A stretch of DNA of 64,000 nucleotides from NCBI GenBank assembly GCA_019113295.1, contig DXHR01000035.1:1-64000 (forward strand), read 5' to 3'. The DNA is from Candidatus Salinicoccus stercoripullorum (lineage in GTDB: Bacteria > Bacillota > Bacilli > Staphylococcales > Salinicoccaceae). Made by a program: the position numbers and the translations under genes. A model generated the notes under the pieces. It saw nothing but the letters and a program-made list of their open reading frames with translations, searched no databases and was not told the origin of the DNA. The first letter of the stretch is position 1. The number at the start of each line of letters is the position of its first letter. Below are positions 1-8,078 of this stretch, piece after piece.

Positions 1-690
1 GAAGAGAGAAAATATGAAGTTGCAAAAGATGAACATAACAGACGTCTCTTTTCGCAGGAAGATATAACTGTACTGAAAGAGTTCATTAAACTCGCAAAAC
101 AGCCGGGTTATACTTTGGAAACTGCCGCGGATGAAATCATTGTGAAGGTGCCGCATATCGTTTCTGAAAAAGGGGAGAATACACCTGTTAACGTTACTAA
201 TAACGATATAAACAGGATGATAGGTGCTGTGATGGATAAACTCGATGATATGCAGCAGGAAAACCGTGAACTCAAACATAATGTAAATCATCTTGTTGAA
301 AGGCTCGAAGCCTACAGCAAATATAATGAGCCGCTGGGCCTTGGGTACAGGAGCAGTTCTGATGCAGTTCAGGCGCAGGATTGGGAGGATGTAGAGGTTT
401 CAACAAAGATGGGTGAAGACAACGCTACGGAAGAAGGCCGGGATGAAAAAAGTTCTGTGGAGGAAGAACCTGAAGGAAGTCCACAGGAAGAGGCTGGCGG
501 AGAAGAAATTCCGGATGAAGTGATGGAAGGAGCTGTGAATTCCAAAGCTTCAAATATTGATATGAACAACTACGGCAATGATGAAAGAGGAGACAGTGAA
601 CAGAACGGTCGTGAAGCAGATAGTACTTCGGGAAAAGAGGAAGAAAAAGAAGGGTACTTCAGTAAGTTGTTCAGCATCTTCAAGAAGTAG
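1..690 (+). CDS. MerR-like/coiled-coil protein, C-terminal part (runs off left edge)
   Basis: The reading frame is open from base 1, so the start lies outside the window and at least 229 residues are visible. The first ~45 residues (RLFSQEDITVLKEFIKLAK, then a second helix) resemble the second half of a MerR/RacA-type winged helix, where R-x-[FY]-S precedes the wing. A coiled-coil follows (around IGAVMDKLDDMQQENRELKH), then a long acidic, low-complexity Glu/Gly/Ser stretch and a basic tail (YFSKLFSIFKK) that could be an amphipathic membrane anchor. This layout suggests a DNA-binding or chromosome-associated protein, but that is inference. The permease gene starts 48 bases downstream, probably in the same transcript. 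Confidence 0.6.
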   Translation, partial: EERKYEVAKDEHNRRLFSQEDITVLKEFIKLAKQPGYTLETAADEIIVKVPHIVSEKGENTPVNVTNNDINRMIGAVMDKLDDMQQENRELKHNVNHLVERLEAYSKYNEPLGLGYRSSSDAVQAQDWEDVEVSTKMGEDNATEEGRDEKSSVEEEPEGSPQEEAGGEEIPDEVMEGAVNSKASNIDMNNYGNDERGDSEQNGREADSTSGKEEEKEGYFSKLFSIFKK

Positions 691-737
691 CAGACGAATG
701 CAATCGGACTGCAATATCGGTAAAGGAAACAGACTAT

Positions 738-1817
738 ATGATGGATAAGAACTGGTTTCAGACGGGAATAGCAATCATCATCACACTATTAATCGTTGCA
801 CTGACGATAAAGATCCAGGTGATATTTGAACCGGTATATATAATATTGACGACGATATTTTATCCGTTGCTCCTGGGAGGTCTGCTGTATTATATAACCG
901 AGCCGGTTCAGAGCTTTCTTGAGCGCCACAAAGCAGGACGTCTGTTAAGTACGACAATGATTTTCATATTGGTTGTGCTGGTCCTCGCAGGACTCGGTTC
1001 AATCATTGTTCCGATGATTGTCACCGAGGCCGGTCATCTGGTGGAACGGACCCCTTATCTGCTGAATGAATTCGAGGAACTTTTCGAATTTCTGATGTCA
1101 CAGAGAGAGCGTCTCCCTTTTGATGTTCAGGAACAAGTGGATAAGATTGTGGACCAGGCAAGTGGAATAATTCAAGGGCTGTCAGCAGGAATTATCACAT
1201 TCCTGGCCAACACGATAGGGGTATTGGCGATGCTTATACTCGTCCCTTTCTTTTTATTCTTCATGCTGAAGGATCATGAGAAATTTATACCGGCAGCATT
1301 ATCCCCGTTCCGTGGTGCGGTAAGGCAATTTCTGAACGAGCTTCTGTCTGATATAGATTATACGCTGAAGTCTTTTATACGGGGACAGGTCCTGGTAAGC
1401 ATCATTCTTGCTGTAATGTTGTATACGGGATACGTTCTCATTGGTCTGGATTACGCGATACTGCTCGCATTATTTGCACTTTTCATGAACGTAATACCGT
1501 TTGTCGGTCCGTGGATTGCTTTTGCTCCTGCGCTTATCATGGGTCTTATCCAGGATCCTTTGATGGGTGTATGGGTGGCAGCTGTGACTTTGGTGGCGCA
1601 ACAGATAGACGGCAATATAGTAACGCCCAACGTTATGGGCCAGAAGCTTAATCTGCATCCGCTGACCATTATCACCATAGTGCTGGCGGCAGGAAATATT
1701 GCAGGCTTTGTGGGGATGCTCATCGCGATACCTTTTTATGCAGTTGTCAAAGCTGCGATAAAGAACATTTGGCGTTACAGAGGCAGTATTTCCGAAACAT
1801 TATCCAACAGAGCATGA
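738..1817 (+). CDS. AI-2E family transporter
   Basis: A 359-residue polytopic membrane protein of the AI-2E/PerM (UPF0118) family. Two N-terminal helix pairs lie at about residues 8-50 and 65-90, then a soluble segment of about 55 residues, then a C-terminal helical bundle containing FIRGQVLVS and LFALFMNVIPFVGPWIAF, which match the family signature. Family members export small molecules or act as Na+/H+ antiporters in some bacteria; the substrate here cannot be read from sequence. ATG codons at 738 and 741 are both possible starts, behind AAAGGAAA at about 722. A terminator follows at 1835. Confidence 0.85.
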   Translation: MMDKNWFQTGIAIIITLLIVALTIKIQVIFEPVYIILTTIFYPLLLGGLLYYITEPVQSFLERHKAGRLLSTTMIFILVVLVLAGLGSIIVPMIVTEAGHLVERTPYLLNEFEELFEFLMSQRERLPFDVQEQVDKIVDQASGIIQGLSAGIITFLANTIGVLAMLILVPFFLFFMLKDHEKFIPAALSPFRGAVRQFLNELLSDIDYTLKSFIRGQVLVSIILAVMLYTGYVLIGLDYAILLALFALFMNVIPFVGPWIAFAPALIMGLIQDPLMGVWVAAVTLVAQQIDGNIVTPNVMGQKLNLHPLTIITIVLAAGNIAGFVGMLIAIPFYAVVKAAIKNIWRYRGSISETLSNRA

Positions 1818-1834
1818 AGAGCATGATGTATGAC

Positions 1835-1870
1835 GAACGTCCTTTTTAAAGAGGGCGTTCTTAATTTTTT
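1835..1870 (+). terminator. Rho-independent terminator after the AI-2E gene
   Basis: Stem GAACGTCC (1835-1842) pairs with GGGCGTTC (1853-1860) with one G-U pair, followed by TTAATTTTTT. Confidence 0.85.
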
Positions 1871-1890
1871 AAGATGAAGGAGTGTCGACG

Positions 1891-2715
1891 ATGAAAAAAG
1901 TAATCTGGATAACCGGTGCTTCGAGTGGATTTGGCATGGCAACAGCACTGCAGTTGCTGAGGAATACGGAACATAAAATTTGTGTCAGTGCAAGAAGGCA
2001 CGAATTGCTTGATATTCTTGTCAAAGAGGGAGGATATGCTTTTCCATTGGATGTAACGGATAGCGTTGAGGTACACGCGGTCCAACGGAAAATAGAAGAC
2101 GAAGTGGGGAAAATAGATGCTGTGCTCGTAAATGCAGGATACGGAATCTATGGTCCTGTCGAGGAAGTTCCACAGGAAGCTGCAGCCAGGCAGTTTGAAG
2201 TCAATGTTTTCGGTGCAGTGGAAACAATCCGTTCAGTGCTGCCCGGAATGAGGGAGAACAGAGCCGGACGCATTGTCATTACGAGTTCGGCAGCTGCACA
2301 TGTGTCGAGTGCTGGAATGGGGTATTATGCTGCATCAAAACACAGCATTAAAGCTTTGGGAACTGCACTGCGGCAGGAAGTGAAGTCATTCGGCATAGAT
2401 GTCGTAATGATCGAGCCGGGTGTGGTGAATACACCTTTCTGCAATATCGCTTTGGATAAAAACTATACCAATACACAAGATGGCGCGTACGCGTGCCTGA
2501 TGAAAGAAGTGAAACAGTATATGCTCGGTGCATTCCAGCGGGCGCCGGGCCCTGAGGAAACACGGGATGCCATGGTCAGATCCCTTGTCGGGAAAAAGGT
2601 AAAACCCGTATACAGGACGACGAAAGGTACATTTGGCCTTACTATGCTGAGCAGACTGCTCCCTGCGTCCGCATACGACTTTTTAATACATGAAGGTATG
2701 AAAAGGCTGAAATAG
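1891..2715 (+). CDS. SDR family NAD(P)-dependent oxidoreductase
   Basis: A 274-residue classical short-chain dehydrogenase. The cofactor-binding TGASSGFG motif is at residues 8-15, the NAG motif at about 81-83, the catalytic Ser in SSAAAH..SS near 139 and YxxxK at Tyr146-Lys150. The end of the catalytic region (IEPGVVNTPF) is also typical. The start is taken at ATG 1891 because AAGGAG (1877-1882) lies 8 bases upstream; an in-frame GTG at 1882 overlaps that site. The residues after the catalytic core resemble oxidoreductases acting on small alcohols or ketones, but the substrate is unknown. Confidence 0.88.
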   Translation: MKKVIWITGASSGFGMATALQLLRNTEHKICVSARRHELLDILVKEGGYAFPLDVTDSVEVHAVQRKIEDEVGKIDAVLVNAGYGIYGPVEEVPQEAAARQFEVNVFGAVETIRSVLPGMRENRAGRIVITSSAAAHVSSAGMGYYAASKHSIKALGTALRQEVKSFGIDVVMIEPGVVNTPFCNIALDKNYTNTQDGAYACLMKEVKQYMLGAFQRAPGPEETRDAMVRSLVGKKVKPVYRTTKGTFGLTMLSRLLPASAYDFLIHEGMKRLK

Positions 2716-2757
2716 ATATGTGCATACTGCTTTATTTCAGAGAGGTATAATGTCATC

Positions 2758-3438
2758 ATGAATGAGGCCTCATTACTTTTGGATAGGATGGATATAATGC
2801 TTGAATCACTTACAATCGGATCCTTTGAAATTCCATCAATGTATGTTGCGCTTGCAGCGGCATTTCTGATTTCCTATATGATGATCTGGAATTCGGAAGA
2901 GAAGAAATATCTGTTCAGCCATTGGCTGAATGCAGTAATCATCCTTTTCCTGATATATAAATTCTCCTATATCATCTTCAATTGGGGGGAGTTCATTGAG
3001 GAACCTGTGAATGCATTCTATTATAACGGCGGTCAACCAGGGCTTCTGACAGGAATCACTGTCATGTTCATCTATATGACATACCGCTCCAACAGCTTGT
3101 TCTATGCGGAGTCATACAGCATTTTCAGTGTTGCATTCATAACGCTATACGGTGTTTTTGAACTTAGACTGATCACTCAGCCACCATATATCATCATGGC
3201 CGTCGCATCGCTCGCAGCCCTGCTTGCCATCTACTTTACATGGCGCAGATTCCGGATCATACTGATGGTATTCATAACGCTTTTCATCGCACAGATGGTC
3301 GTCCGTTTCTTCATTTTCAACGGAGAAAGTATATTGGCACTGACACTTATGCAATGGTGGATTCTCGGCAGCATCATCTATGTACTGCTCGCAACAGAAA
3401 AAGGCATGAGAGACGAAAATGGACCACAGCTCCCGTGA
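2758..3438 (+). CDS. Polytopic membrane protein of unknown function
   Basis: I do not recognise this 226-residue protein. It has about seven hydrophobic segments (roughly residues 25-45, 58-75, 98-115, 125-140, 147-163, 168-190, 198-213) joined by short loops, and almost no soluble domain. The size and helix count resemble small integral membrane proteins such as prolipoprotein diacylglyceryl transferase-like or YpeB-neighbour proteins, but no diagnostic motif is visible. ATG 2758 is 12 bases after AGAGG; ATG 2797, nine bases after AGGA, is a possible alternative start. The stop codon lies inside the following terminator hairpin. Confidence 0.7.
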   Translation: MNEASLLLDRMDIMLESLTIGSFEIPSMYVALAAAFLISYMMIWNSEEKKYLFSHWLNAVIILFLIYKFSYIIFNWGEFIEEPVNAFYYNGGQPGLLTGITVMFIYMTYRSNSLFYAESYSIFSVAFITLYGVFELRLITQPPYIIMAVASLAALLAIYFTWRRFRIILMVFITLFIAQMVVRFFIFNGESILALTLMQWWILGSIIYVLLATEKGMRDENGPQLP

Positions 3439-3459
3439 TGGGAGAGGGTCCATTTTTTT
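3416..3459. terminator. Shared bidirectional terminator
   Basis: AAAATGGACC (3416-3425) pairs with GGTCCATTTT (3447-3456), with an inner CTCCC/GGGAG stem, and is flanked by A and T runs. It can end both the membrane protein gene (+) and the carbamoyltransferase gene (-). Confidence 0.85.
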
Positions 3460-3478
3460 ATCCCAATATAAATTTTTT

Positions 3479-4500
3479 CTAGTATACTTCTCCGCAGGTC
3501 GCAGCGATCAAAGCTTTAATTGTATGCATACGGTTTTCCGCCTGTTCAAAGACTTTGGAGTAACCGGCCCTGAATACTTCATCAGTAACTTCAAAACCGC
3601 TCTCACCGAATTTCTCATACACCATCTTTCCGATGTCGGTTTCAGTATTGTGGATGGCCGGGAGACAATGCAGGAAAATGGTATCGGGTTTACCGGTCAT
3701 ATCAATCACGTGCTGATTGACCTGATATGCATTCAGCAGGTTATATTTTTCATCCAGCTGATCTTCTTCACCCATTGAACACCAGACATCGGTATAGATT
3801 ACATCACTCCCTATGATGCCTGCCTCGACATTCGCAGTAATCAGTGATTTACTGCCTGAGACTTCCTGAAGCTCTTTTGCCAGTTTCTGCACCGACAGTT
3901 CAGGCTGCAGGGAATCAGGCGCCACAATATTGATGTCCACGCCGAGTATCGCTCCGGTAATGAGCAGGGAATGCGCCACGTTGTTTCTGCCATCGCCCAC
4001 AAATGTCACTGTTTTACCATGGTAAGTGCCAAGGTTCTCCTTTATTGTCAGGAAATCAGCAAGCATCTGCGTCGGATGCCAGTCGTTGGTCAGTGCATTC
4101 CAGACAGGGACACCGGAATGTTCTCCGAGCGCTTCAACCGTCTTCTGTTCAAAGCCCCTGAAAGCAATGCCGTCAAACATCGAGCCCAATACTTTTGCCG
4201 TATCCTCCACGGACTCCTTGGCTCCGAGCTGGAGGTCATTCTTATTGAGATATTCGACAGTAGCCCCAAGCTTTCCAGCTGCGACAGTGAAAGCCGATCT
4301 CGTCCTTGTGGATTGTTTTTCAAAAATAAGTGCAATTTGTTTCCCGCTCATGAAACGCTGGGGAATGCCGTGCTTCTCTTTAGTTTTAAGATGTTCTGCG
4401 AAGTCGATCAGTGTCTCGAGCTCTTCTTTATCAAAGTCATGCTCCTTTAAAAAGTTCCTGCTTTGAAAGTTAACCAGTTTTAATTGTTTTGCCGCCCCAA
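3479..4500 (-). CDS. argF: Ornithine carbamoyltransferase with an apparent frameshift at the start
   Basis: Transfers the carbamoyl group between carbamoyl phosphate and ornithine, giving citrulline (arginine synthesis or the deiminase pathway). Visible family motifs are STRTR (carbamoyl phosphate binding), [31 protein letters not shown] and FLHCLPA; they look most like the catabolic ArcB type. An ATG exists only at 4351, giving 290 residues that lack about 50 conserved N-terminal residues. The missing part is encoded upstream in the same frame ([16 protein letters not shown]) but has no in-frame start. TTG at 4500, eight bases after AGGAG (4513-4509), would be an ideal start if the GGGG run at 4498-4495 had one more G. 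No arcA, arcC or arg genes are adjacent. Confidence 0.82.
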
Positions 4501-4666
4501 GAAATCATCTCCTAAAAAAGTAATTAAAAAGTATTATACATTAAAACTGGAAAAACTCAAATAAATATTTAAAATAATGCATAAAAATTATCTTTGAAAT
4601 ATAGGCTACAGTATGTGCCGCCCACGCATTGACTTTAATGTGAAAATAACCTAAAATACCGAATGG

Positions 4667-4700
4667 CGAACAAATATTAATCATTTAGCCATAATATTCG
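4667..4700 (+). promoter_or_regulatory. Candidate PurR box pair upstream of guaC
   Basis: CGAACAAAT (4667-4675) and ATATTCG (4694-4700) form an imperfect inverted repeat with CGAA/TTCG ends, resembling the paired PurBox elements recognised by Firmicute PurR. The match is partial, so this is tentative. Confidence 0.35.
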
Positions 4701-4719
4701 TATTAAAGGGGAAAAAACA

Positions 4720-5703
4720 ATGGATAATGTATTTGATTACGAAGATATTCAGCTTATTCCTAATAAATGTATCGTGAACAGCCGTTCAGAATGCGATACA
4801 TCCGTAACACTCGGAAACCATACTTTCAAACTTCCCGTTGTACCAGCCAATATGCAGACGATCATTGATGAAAATATTGCTCTTACTCTGGCTGAGAAAG
4901 GCTATTTCTATATAATGCACCGTTTCCAGCCGGAAGAGCGCATCAGTTTTATAAATGATATGCATTCCAAAAATCTGATTGCTTCAATCAGTGTAGGCGT
5001 CAAAGAGGAGGAATATGCATTTATCGATCGGCTTCAGGCGGAAGGGCTTGTACCTGAATATATGACAATCGATATCGCGCATGGTCATTCAAATGCTGTC
5101 ATCAGGATGATTGAATACATCAAAGAACGCATACCGGGGACATTTCTCATCGCGGGTAATGTTGGCACCCCTGAAGCTGTACGTGAACTGGAACATGCAG
5201 GTGCGGATGCTACAAAAGTAGGCATCGGGCCGGGCAAAGTGTGTATCACCAAGATTAAAACCGGTTTCGGTACAGGCGGATGGCAACTTGCTGCCCTGCG
5301 CTGGTGTGCGAAGGCCGCTACAAAACCGATCATTGCCGACGGAGGCATAAGGACACATGGGGATATCGCCAAATCGGTCCGCTTCGGTGCTTCCATGGTC
5401 ATGATCGGTTCGCTGTTTGCAGGCCATGAAGAATCGCCGGGAGAGACTGTGGAAAAGGACGGCAGGAAATACAAAGAATATTTCGGTTCAGCATCCGAGT
5501 TCCAAAAAGGCGAGAAGAAGAACGTAGAAGGGAAAAAGATGTTCGTGGATTATAAAGGACCACTCAAAGATACACTGATTGAAATGCAGCAGGATTTGCA
5601 GTCATCGATCTCCTATGCAGGAGGGGACACTCTTGAGGCAATTCGAACTGTGGACTATGTAATGGTCAAAAATTCCATTTTCAATGGGGATAAAGTCTAT
5701 TAA
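4720..5703 (+). CDS. guaC: GMP reductase
   Basis: Reduces GMP to IMP with NADPH and release of ammonia, returning guanine nucleotides to the common purine pool. The 327-residue IMPDH/GMPR TIM barrel is nearly colinear with the staphylococcal enzyme: [15 protein letters not shown] at the N-terminus, [13 protein letters not shown], the catalytic Cys175 in [11 protein letters not shown], the flexible [14 protein letters not shown] loop that separates GMPR from IMPDH, and [14 protein letters not shown]. It lacks the CBS domains of IMPDH. ATG 4720 follows AAAGGGGAAAA. Single gene, ended by a strong terminator. Confidence 0.96.
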   Translation: MDNVFDYEDIQLIPNKCIVNSRSECDTSVTLGNHTFKLPVVPANMQTIIDENIALTLAEKGYFYIMHRFQPEERISFINDMHSKNLIASISVGVKEEEYAFIDRLQAEGLVPEYMTIDIAHGHSNAVIRMIEYIKERIPGTFLIAGNVGTPEAVRELEHAGADATKVGIGPGKVCITKIKTGFGTGGWQLAALRWCAKAATKPIIADGGIRTHGDIAKSVRFGASMVMIGSLFAGHEESPGETVEKDGRKYKEYFGSASEFQKGEKKNVEGKKMFVDYKGPLKDTLIEMQQDLQSSISYAGGDTLEAIRTVDYVMVKNSIFNGDKVY

Positions 5704-5710
5704 CAGAAGA

Positions 5711-5746
5711 AAAAAGGGAATCAGCTTCAGCTGATTCCCTTTTTTT
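5711..5746. terminator. Shared terminator of guaC and tyrA
   Basis: AGGGAATCAGC and GCTGATTCCCT form an 11-bp stem around TTCA, flanked by A and T runs, so it can serve both converging genes. Confidence 0.9.
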
Positions 5747-6608
5747 ATTTCCATATGGATTCATCCAGGTTATGAAGATCGTGATAGCGGTGCCTCGATT
5801 CAATCATCATTTCCTGCATCGTTTCCACATCCTCGTTTTCAATGGCTTTTGTCAGCTGATCGAGCTGTTCTTTAAAACCGTCGATATGGTTGAGAAGATG
5901 GTCTTTGTTCATGATGAAAAGTTCGGGCCATAATTTTTCATTGATGTTGGTAATGCGTGTCAGATCCCTGTAGCTGTCTCCGGTGAATGCTTTTGTATCC
6001 CGTCTTGTATCGTCGCTGTTGATGAGGGATACCGCGATGACGTGCGCCAGTTGGCTGGTGAAGCCGATGACTTCATCGTGGAAATCCGGTGAAATTGACG
6101 TCACGTTCTTAAAACCGGCTTCCCTGACGAATGCAGTGAGCATTTCGATGTTTTCCGGCTTGTTCCTCGGCGTGGGCGTGAACAGGTAATTTGCATCCTG
6201 GAAAACTTCTCCGCTCGCGAATGAAAGGCCTCTGTTCTCCCTGCCGGCCATGGGGTGTCCAAAGACAAAATCAGCATCATCAGGCAGCAGCGGTTCTATT
6301 TCTTCTATGATGGAGCGTTTCACTCCCGTTACATCTGTCAGTATGACACCTTCCTTTAAATAGGGAACATACGCGGCAACCAGAGACTTTAGGATCATGG
6401 GATAGACTGAGAAGATAATCAGGTCGGCATGCGGTATGATTGCTTCGGGACTTTCGTAGCCTTTTCTGATCAGTCCGCTGTCTTCTGCATCTCTGAGTGA
6501 TTCTGCATCAATATCAATCGCGTATACTTCATATTCAGGTGCATTAGATTTTATGGCAAGGGCGAATGACCCCCCGATGTTTCCGAGCCCTGCAATTACT
6601 ATTTTCAT
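5745..6608 (-). CDS. tyrA: Prephenate dehydrogenase
   Basis: Oxidatively decarboxylates prephenate to 4-hydroxyphenylpyruvate in tyrosine synthesis. The Rossmann motif GLGNIGGS is at residues 7-14 and the conserved HPMAGRE, including the catalytic His, at 118-124. At 287 residues it ends after the helical dimerisation domain and lacks the C-terminal ACT domain found in many Firmicute TyrA proteins, so allosteric tyrosine inhibition through ACT is not expected. It is divergent from the DAHP synthase gene; its own promoter (ACGCAA/AGTATA on the + strand, 6668-6640) carries direct repeats. GGAGG lies just before the start. Confidence 0.93.
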   Translation of the reverse strand: MKIVIAGLGNIGGSFALAIKSNAPEYEVYAIDIDAESLRDAEDSGLIRKGYESPEAIIPHADLIIFSVYPMILKSLVAAYVPYLKEGVILTDVTGVKRSIIEEIEPLLPDDADFVFGHPMAGRENRGLSFASGEVFQDANYLFTPTPRNKPENIEMLTAFVREAGFKNVTSISPDFHDEVIGFTSQLAHVIAVSLINSDDTRRDTKAFTGDSYRDLTRITNINEKLWPELFIMNKDHLLNHIDGFKEQLDQLTKAIENEDVETMQEMMIESRHRYHDLHNLDESIWK

Positions 6609-6639
6609 GAATGGACCTCCACTTTCAATGTATTAAATC

Positions 6640-6668
6640 AGTATATACGTAAACAAATTTATACGCAA
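6640..6668 (-). promoter_or_regulatory. tyrA promoter
   Basis: On the minus strand, TTGCGT (6668-6663), a 17-base spacer and TATACT (6645-6640). It is overlapped by the direct repeat at 6644-6673. Confidence 0.6.
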
Positions 6669-6673
6669 ACAAA
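6644..6673. repeat. Tandem direct repeat overlapping the tyrA promoter
   Basis: TATACGTAAACAAA (6644-6657) is repeated as TATACGCAAACAAA (6660-6673), 13 of 14 bases identical, at a 16-base period. The second copy covers the tyrA -35 element, as a repressor site might. Confidence 0.6.
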
Positions 6674-6692
6674 CATTTCTGATAATTCTGTA

Positions 6693-6721
6693 TTGACAAA
6701 ACATTATAACCGCTATATAAT
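6693..6721 (+). promoter_or_regulatory. Sigma-A promoter of the aromatic leader
   Basis: Perfect TTGACA (6693-6698), 17-base spacer and perfect TATAAT (6716-6721). Transcription would begin near 6728, just before the leader peptide, about 290 bases ahead of the DAHP synthase start. Confidence 0.92.
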
Positions 6722-6755
6722 TACTCTCAACACATCTCAAAAGAGGCGATTATAT

Positions 6756-6809
6756 ATGTTACTCACTAAACAACAACAACATAATCGATTTTACTTTAGC
6801 TATTTTTGA
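6756..6809 (+). CDS. Aromatic leader peptide
   Basis: A 17-codon reading frame, MLLTKQQQHNRFYFSYF, beginning at ATG 6756 nine bases after AAGAGG (6741-6746) and ending at TGA 6807. Five of the last six sense codons are Phe or Tyr (TTT, TAC, TTT, AGC, TAT, TTT), the end products of the pathway whose first enzyme lies downstream. It sits directly after a consensus promoter and directly before a set of competing hairpins. This is the arrangement of ribosome-mediated attenuation: scarcity of charged Phe- or Tyr-tRNA would stall the ribosome near the end of the peptide. Function is inferred from layout. Confidence 0.75.
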   Translation: MLLTKQQQHNRFYFSYF

Positions 6810-6812
6810 TAC

Positions 6813-6990
6813 CGTTTGTACCCGTCACATTGAGTACAAACGTAAAACGAACCTTTATGTTTGTATCAAGTGATGGCTAAAGCATTTTGTGATGTCTAGC
6901 CATTTATCTTAAATAAGTGGCTAGAGTACCTGTATATTATTTTATAAACTCCACCGCCACTTATTTAATATATAAGTGGCGGTTTTATTA
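6813..6990 (+). promoter_or_regulatory. Candidate aromatic attenuator: competing hairpins and terminator
   Basis: Successive arms can pair with their neighbours. CGTTTGTAC (6813-6821) pairs with GTACAAACG (6834-6842), and the latter alternatively with GTTTGTAT (6859-6866). ATGGCTA (6873-6879) pairs with TAGCCAT (6897-6903); the extended arm 6895-6907 pairs with ATAAGTGGCTAGA (6913-6925). AAATAAGTGGC (6911-6921) is perfectly complementary to GCCACTTATTT (6956-6966), an antiterminator that would block the terminator stem CCGCCACTTAT/ATAAGTGGCGG (6954-6964 with 6972-6982), which is followed by TTTTATTATTAT. No T-box signature (GGTGGnACCGCG) is present. Confidence 0.78.
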
Positions 6991-7020
6991 TTATCAAAAT
7001 TCAATGGGAGGTTTTATTTT

Positions 7021-8058
7021 ATGATTATTCATGTAAAGCAGGACGCACGGGAACAGGAGATTCTGGAACTTACGAAAAATATTGAGGAAGCAGGTTTTCA
7101 GGTGCACCGTTCAGATGGTAAAAACCGTACAATCATCGGCCTGATCGGTGACACTTCGAAGATTACAGAAAACGATATGAAAAGATTCCAGGTAGTAGAG
7201 GATGCGCACCGCATTTCGGCACCATACAAGAAGGCGAACCGTCATTTCCATGAAGATGACAGCATCATTGATATCGACGGTGTTAAAGTGGGGGCGGAGA
7301 ACTTCATGGTCTGTGCGGGACCGTGTTCAGTAGAGAATGAAGAGGACACAGTGGCACTTGCAAAACGTCTGAAAGCAGCAGGGGCGAACACATTGAGAGG
7401 CGGTGCATTCAAACCGAGAACGTCTCCTTACGCCTTCCAGGGCCTTGGGGTTGAAGGACTCAGGATTCTTCAGACTGCAAAACGGGAGACGGGTCTGCCC
7501 GTAGTATCTGAACTGATGTCAACAGACTACCTCGATGATTTCGTTGAGATGGTGGACGTCATCCAGGTCGGTGCTCGCAACATGCAGAACTTCGATCTGC
7601 TGAAGGCGATTGGGAAAACGGACAAGCCGGTTCTTCTGAAGCGCGGTATGTCAGCAACGATGAAAGAATGGCTGATGTCCGCCGAATACATCATGGCGGG
7701 AGGAAATGAAAATGTAATCTTCTGTGAGCGCGGTATCCGGACATTCGAAACTGCAACAAGAAACACGCTTGATTTGCAGACGGTACCGGTAATTCAGAAG
7801 GAATCCCACCTTCCTATCGTCATCGATCCATCCCATGCTGCTGGAATCAGACACATCATCCCTTCCATGGCGAAGGCCGCGGTTATGTCCGGCGCGAATG
7901 GTTTGCAGATAGAAGTCCACCAGGACCCTGAAAATGCATGGAGTGATGGCCAGCAGTGCCTTACACCGGATGAGTTCGATGAACTGATGACAACCATCAA
8001 TATGCTTCTTGAAATTGAGAAGAAGACGACTGGCATGGAAACGATCGTTCAGCAATAG
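7021..8058 (+). CDS. aroF: 3-deoxy-7-phosphoheptulonate (DAHP) synthase, type I-beta with regulatory domain
   Basis: Condenses phosphoenolpyruvate with erythrose 4-phosphate, the first step of the shikimate pathway. The first ~75 of 345 residues form the ferredoxin-like domain that in Thermotoga-type enzymes binds tyrosine or phenylalanine for feedback inhibition. The TIM barrel follows, with the metal-ligand Cys102 in CAGPCSVE, GGAFKPRTSPYAFQG, LKRGMSATMKEWLMSAEY and DPSHAAGIR. The start is ATG 7021, nine bases after GGGAGG (7006-7011); a GTG at 6976 is inside the terminator hairpin. It is followed at 20 bases by chorismate mutase, and is probably controlled both allosterically and by the leader. 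Confidence 0.95.
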   Translation: MIIHVKQDAREQEILELTKNIEEAGFQVHRSDGKNRTIIGLIGDTSKITENDMKRFQVVEDAHRISAPYKKANRHFHEDDSIIDIDGVKVGAENFMVCAGPCSVENEEDTVALAKRLKAAGANTLRGGAFKPRTSPYAFQGLGVEGLRILQTAKRETGLPVVSELMSTDYLDDFVEMVDVIQVGARNMQNFDLLKAIGKTDKPVLLKRGMSATMKEWLMSAEYIMAGGNENVIFCERGIRTFETATRNTLDLQTVPVIQKESHLPIVIDPSHAAGIRHIIPSMAKAAVMSGANGLQIEVHQDPENAWSDGQQCLTPDEFDELMTTINMLLEIEKKTTGMETIVQQ

Positions 8059-8078
8059 TAACCAGAGGAGGGACGCCA

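Noticed and set aside
6852-6884. Second mini-frame in the leader (ATG 6857, MFVSSDG)
   Set aside because: No ribosome-binding site and no link to aromatic residues; likely chance.
6810-6990. T-box riboswitch before the aromatic operon
   Set aside because: No GGTGGnACCGCG T-box sequence or specifier stem; a translated leader peptide explains the region better.
6976-7020. Upstream GTG start extending DAHP synthase by 15 residues
   Set aside because: The GTG lies inside the 3' arm of the terminator hairpin, has no ribosome-binding site, and ATG 7021 has GGGAGG at nine bases.
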